Part shown: one piece after another, positions 61,985-64,000 of the stretch
Position numbering within the stretch: the first letter of the stretch is position 1
Layout: every line of letters begins with the position of its first letter
From: Alviniconcha marisindica
Taxonomy: Eukaryota; Mollusca; Gastropoda; Provannidae
Direction of reading: 5' to 3'
DNA: 64,000 nt
NCBI GenBank assembly: GCA_018857735.1
Contig: JABMCL010003271.1
Span: forward strand, 1,483,501 to 1,547,500
The notes under the pieces: model-generated
What the model was told of the DNA's origin: nothing
Seen by the model: the letters and a program-made list of their open reading frames with translations, nothing else
Database searches by the model: none
Position numbers and translations under genes: made by a program

Positions 61985-62380
61985 CTTGACCATGTTGCTT
62001 TACGTCCGCAGAAGCGAGGTTGCTTATTAAGGACGGGGACAGAGGGGGAAGAGTGCGAGAGAGTGAATGTTCAACCATGGATACCGCCTCGAAAAAGACC
62101 GGAGAGACCGTGGACCGCCGCCAGAACAATGGAAGTGTTAAGGCGGTGTCCCCTCGCCATTGCGCAGCGACTAGTGCACTAACTGCGCAATTGCTGTTTC
62201 AACTGCCGTGCTGGGCAGAGTCACAAGGACAATGTCCGTTGCATTGTTGTTGAGGAACAACCCGAAGCGAAAGAAGTCCAACTTTCGCAGCCCAGCTCCA
62301 CCTCCCTGCTCATGATCTCCTCTGGGCTAACTTGAGGGTCCAGCTCCACCTCCCTCCTCTTGATCTCGCCTGCAACCCTG
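61985..62380. mobile_element. Dispersed repeat of about 400 bp, copy 2
   Basis: Same orientation as 12,431-12,880 and about 85-90% identical by eye. It lacks about 60 bp of the other copy's start and carries a few indels. Confidence 0.75.
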
Positions 62381-62384
62381 TAAT

Positions 62385-62860
62385 GTATGGTGAACACTCA
62401 CACGCTTAAACGGGACTTCATACATACATTTTACTGTGAAGGGATTGATATCTACACGTGTCAGCGGGACTTCATACACACGACATGTTGCTGTGAAGGG
62501 ATTATTAACACCCACACACGACATGTTACTGTGAAGGGATTAACACACACACGTGTAAGCGAGACTTCATACACACGACATGTTAATGTGAAGGGATTAT
62601 TTACACACACACGTGTAAGCGAGACTTCATACACACGATATGTATTACTGTGAAGGGATTATTAACACTCACTCGTGTAAGTGAGAATTCATACACACGA
62701 TATATTACTGTGAAGGGATTATTAACACCCACACACGACATGTTACTGTGAAGTGATTAACACCCACACGTATAAGCGAGACTTCATACACACGACATGT
62801 TACTGTGAAGGGATTAACACTCAAAGGGGTAAGCGAGACTTCATACACACGACAGCCATA
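62385..62860. repeat. Minisatellite of about 56 bp
   Basis: Units contain GTGTAAGCGAGACTTCATAC, ACACGACATGTTACTGTGAA and GGGATTAACAC, about 8 copies with length variation. Confidence 0.9.
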
Positions 62861-64000
62861 CGTGTTCTGAAGGGATATACTACCTAAACGCTGAAGCGAG
62901 TCATAAAACGTACGAGTAATAAAATGTACGACAGCCACAGTGACGTGATCTGAAGGGATGAACTACATTCACGCTGAAGCAAGTCATAATACATAGCCTA
63001 CGCACGTATATGTTAAGACACCTACGCACGTCTTGTGAAGAGATGAACTATATTCACACTGAAGCGAGTCATAGTACATAGCCTGTGAGTCATAACATGT
63101 ACGACAGCCACACGTCTTCTGAAGAGCTGAACTACATTCAAGCTGAAGCGAGTCATAATTATACATAGCCTACGAGTCATAACATGTACGATAGCCACAC
63201 GTCTTCTGAAGAGATGAACTACATTCAGGCTGAAGCGAGTCATAATACATAGCCTACGCACGTAGGCCAAGACACCTACGCACGTCTCCTGAAGAGCTGA
63301 ACTACATTCAAGCCGAAGCGAGTCATACTACATAGCATACGAGTAATAAAATGTGTCTGAAGGGATGAACTACATTCACACTGAAGAGAGTCATAATACA
63401 TAGGAGTCATAATATGTACGAGAGCCACACGTCTTCTGACGGGATGAACTACATTCAAGCTGAAACGAGTCATAATACATAGCCTACGAGTCATAATATG
63501 TACGAAAACCACACGTCTTCTGACGGGATGAACTACATTCAAGCTGAAGCGAGTCATAATACATAGCCTACGAGTCATAATTTGTACGACAGCCACACGT
63601 CTTCTGAAGAGATGAACTACATTCACACTGAAGCGAGTCATAATACATAGCATACGAGTAATAAAATGTGTCTGAAGGGATGAACTACATTCACACTGAA
63701 GAGAGTCATAATACATTGCATACGAGTAATAAAATGTTTCTGAAGGGATGAACTACATTCACGCTGAAGCGAATCATAATACATAGGAGTCATAATATGT
63801 ACGAGAGCCACACGTCTTCTGAAGGGATGTACTACATTTAAGCTGAAGCGAGTCATCATACATAGCCTACGAGTCATAACATGTACGATAGCCACACGTC
63901 TTCTGAAGAGATGAACTACATTCGCGCTGAAGCGAATCATAATACATAGCCTACGCACGTAGGCCAAGACACCTACGCACGTCTCCTGAAGAGCTGAACT
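62860..64000. repeat. Minisatellite of about 84 bp running off the window
   Basis: Units contain GAAGGGATGAACTACATTCA, GCTGAAGCGAGTCATAATAC, ATAGCCTACGAGTCATAA and GTACGACAGCCACACGTCTT, about 14 copies; several lack the last part. On the minus strand one frame reads CSSSLQKTCGCR. Confidence 0.92.

Noticed and set aside
61945..61990. Possible channel exon with a TTCACCTCTTCACAG acceptor (minus strand)
   Set aside because: The following frame stops within a few codons and has no CxC motif; it looks like a relic of the neighbouring repeat unit.

Overview
The window is eukaryotic nuclear DNA from an intron-rich, repeat-rich animal. A mollusc, probably a marine gastropod, fits best. That assignment is an inference from the gene set (an ASIC/ENaC-type channel, a PP2C phosphatase of the C. 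elegans T23F11.1 type, GDP-fucose pyrophosphorylase, SMIM20), GT-AG introns, very abundant CA/GT and TA microsatellites, tRNA-derived SINEs and many minisatellites. Nothing bacterial or viral was seen.

Layout. (1) 1-13,075: no confident gene. There is an open reading frame at the left edge that may be an exon, two foldback (inverted-repeat) elements, degenerate minisatellites and SINE copies. (2) 13,076-19,470 (+): a complete three-exon FPGT gene of 619 codons, rebuilt here from matching splice phases. Intron 1 holds a tRNA-like sequence and a nearly uniform 80-bp array of about 15 copies. (3) 19,471-36,189: gene desert with a 5.5-kb minisatellite complex (22.0-27.5 kb), a 54-bp array (29.5-30.3 kb) and dispersed repeats. 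(4) 42,236-36,190 (-): a complete nine-coding-exon PP2C-family phosphatase of 321 aa, with all metal-binding motifs and a myristoylation-type N-terminus. (5) 47,398-50,389 (+): a complete three-exon SMIM20 gene of 69 aa, with a LINE 3' fragment in intron 1. (6) 60,367-53,378 (-): the last four exons of a DEG/ENaC (ASIC-like) channel gene, whose 5' exons lie beyond 64,000.

The most unusual feature is in the channel gene. Minisatellites in and beside it are built from its own splice junctions. The 3.2-kb intron before the exon at 57,060 consists largely of repeats homologous to that exon's 3' splice site plus its first coding bases. A second, independent array upstream of the last exon repeats the last exon's acceptor and first 16 coding bases. 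The array upstream of the exon at 60,367 may have a similar origin.

The genes are functionally unrelated: sugar-nucleotide synthesis, signalling dephosphorylation, mitochondrial complex IV assembly and an ion channel. They alternate in strand and no operon-like organisation is implied.
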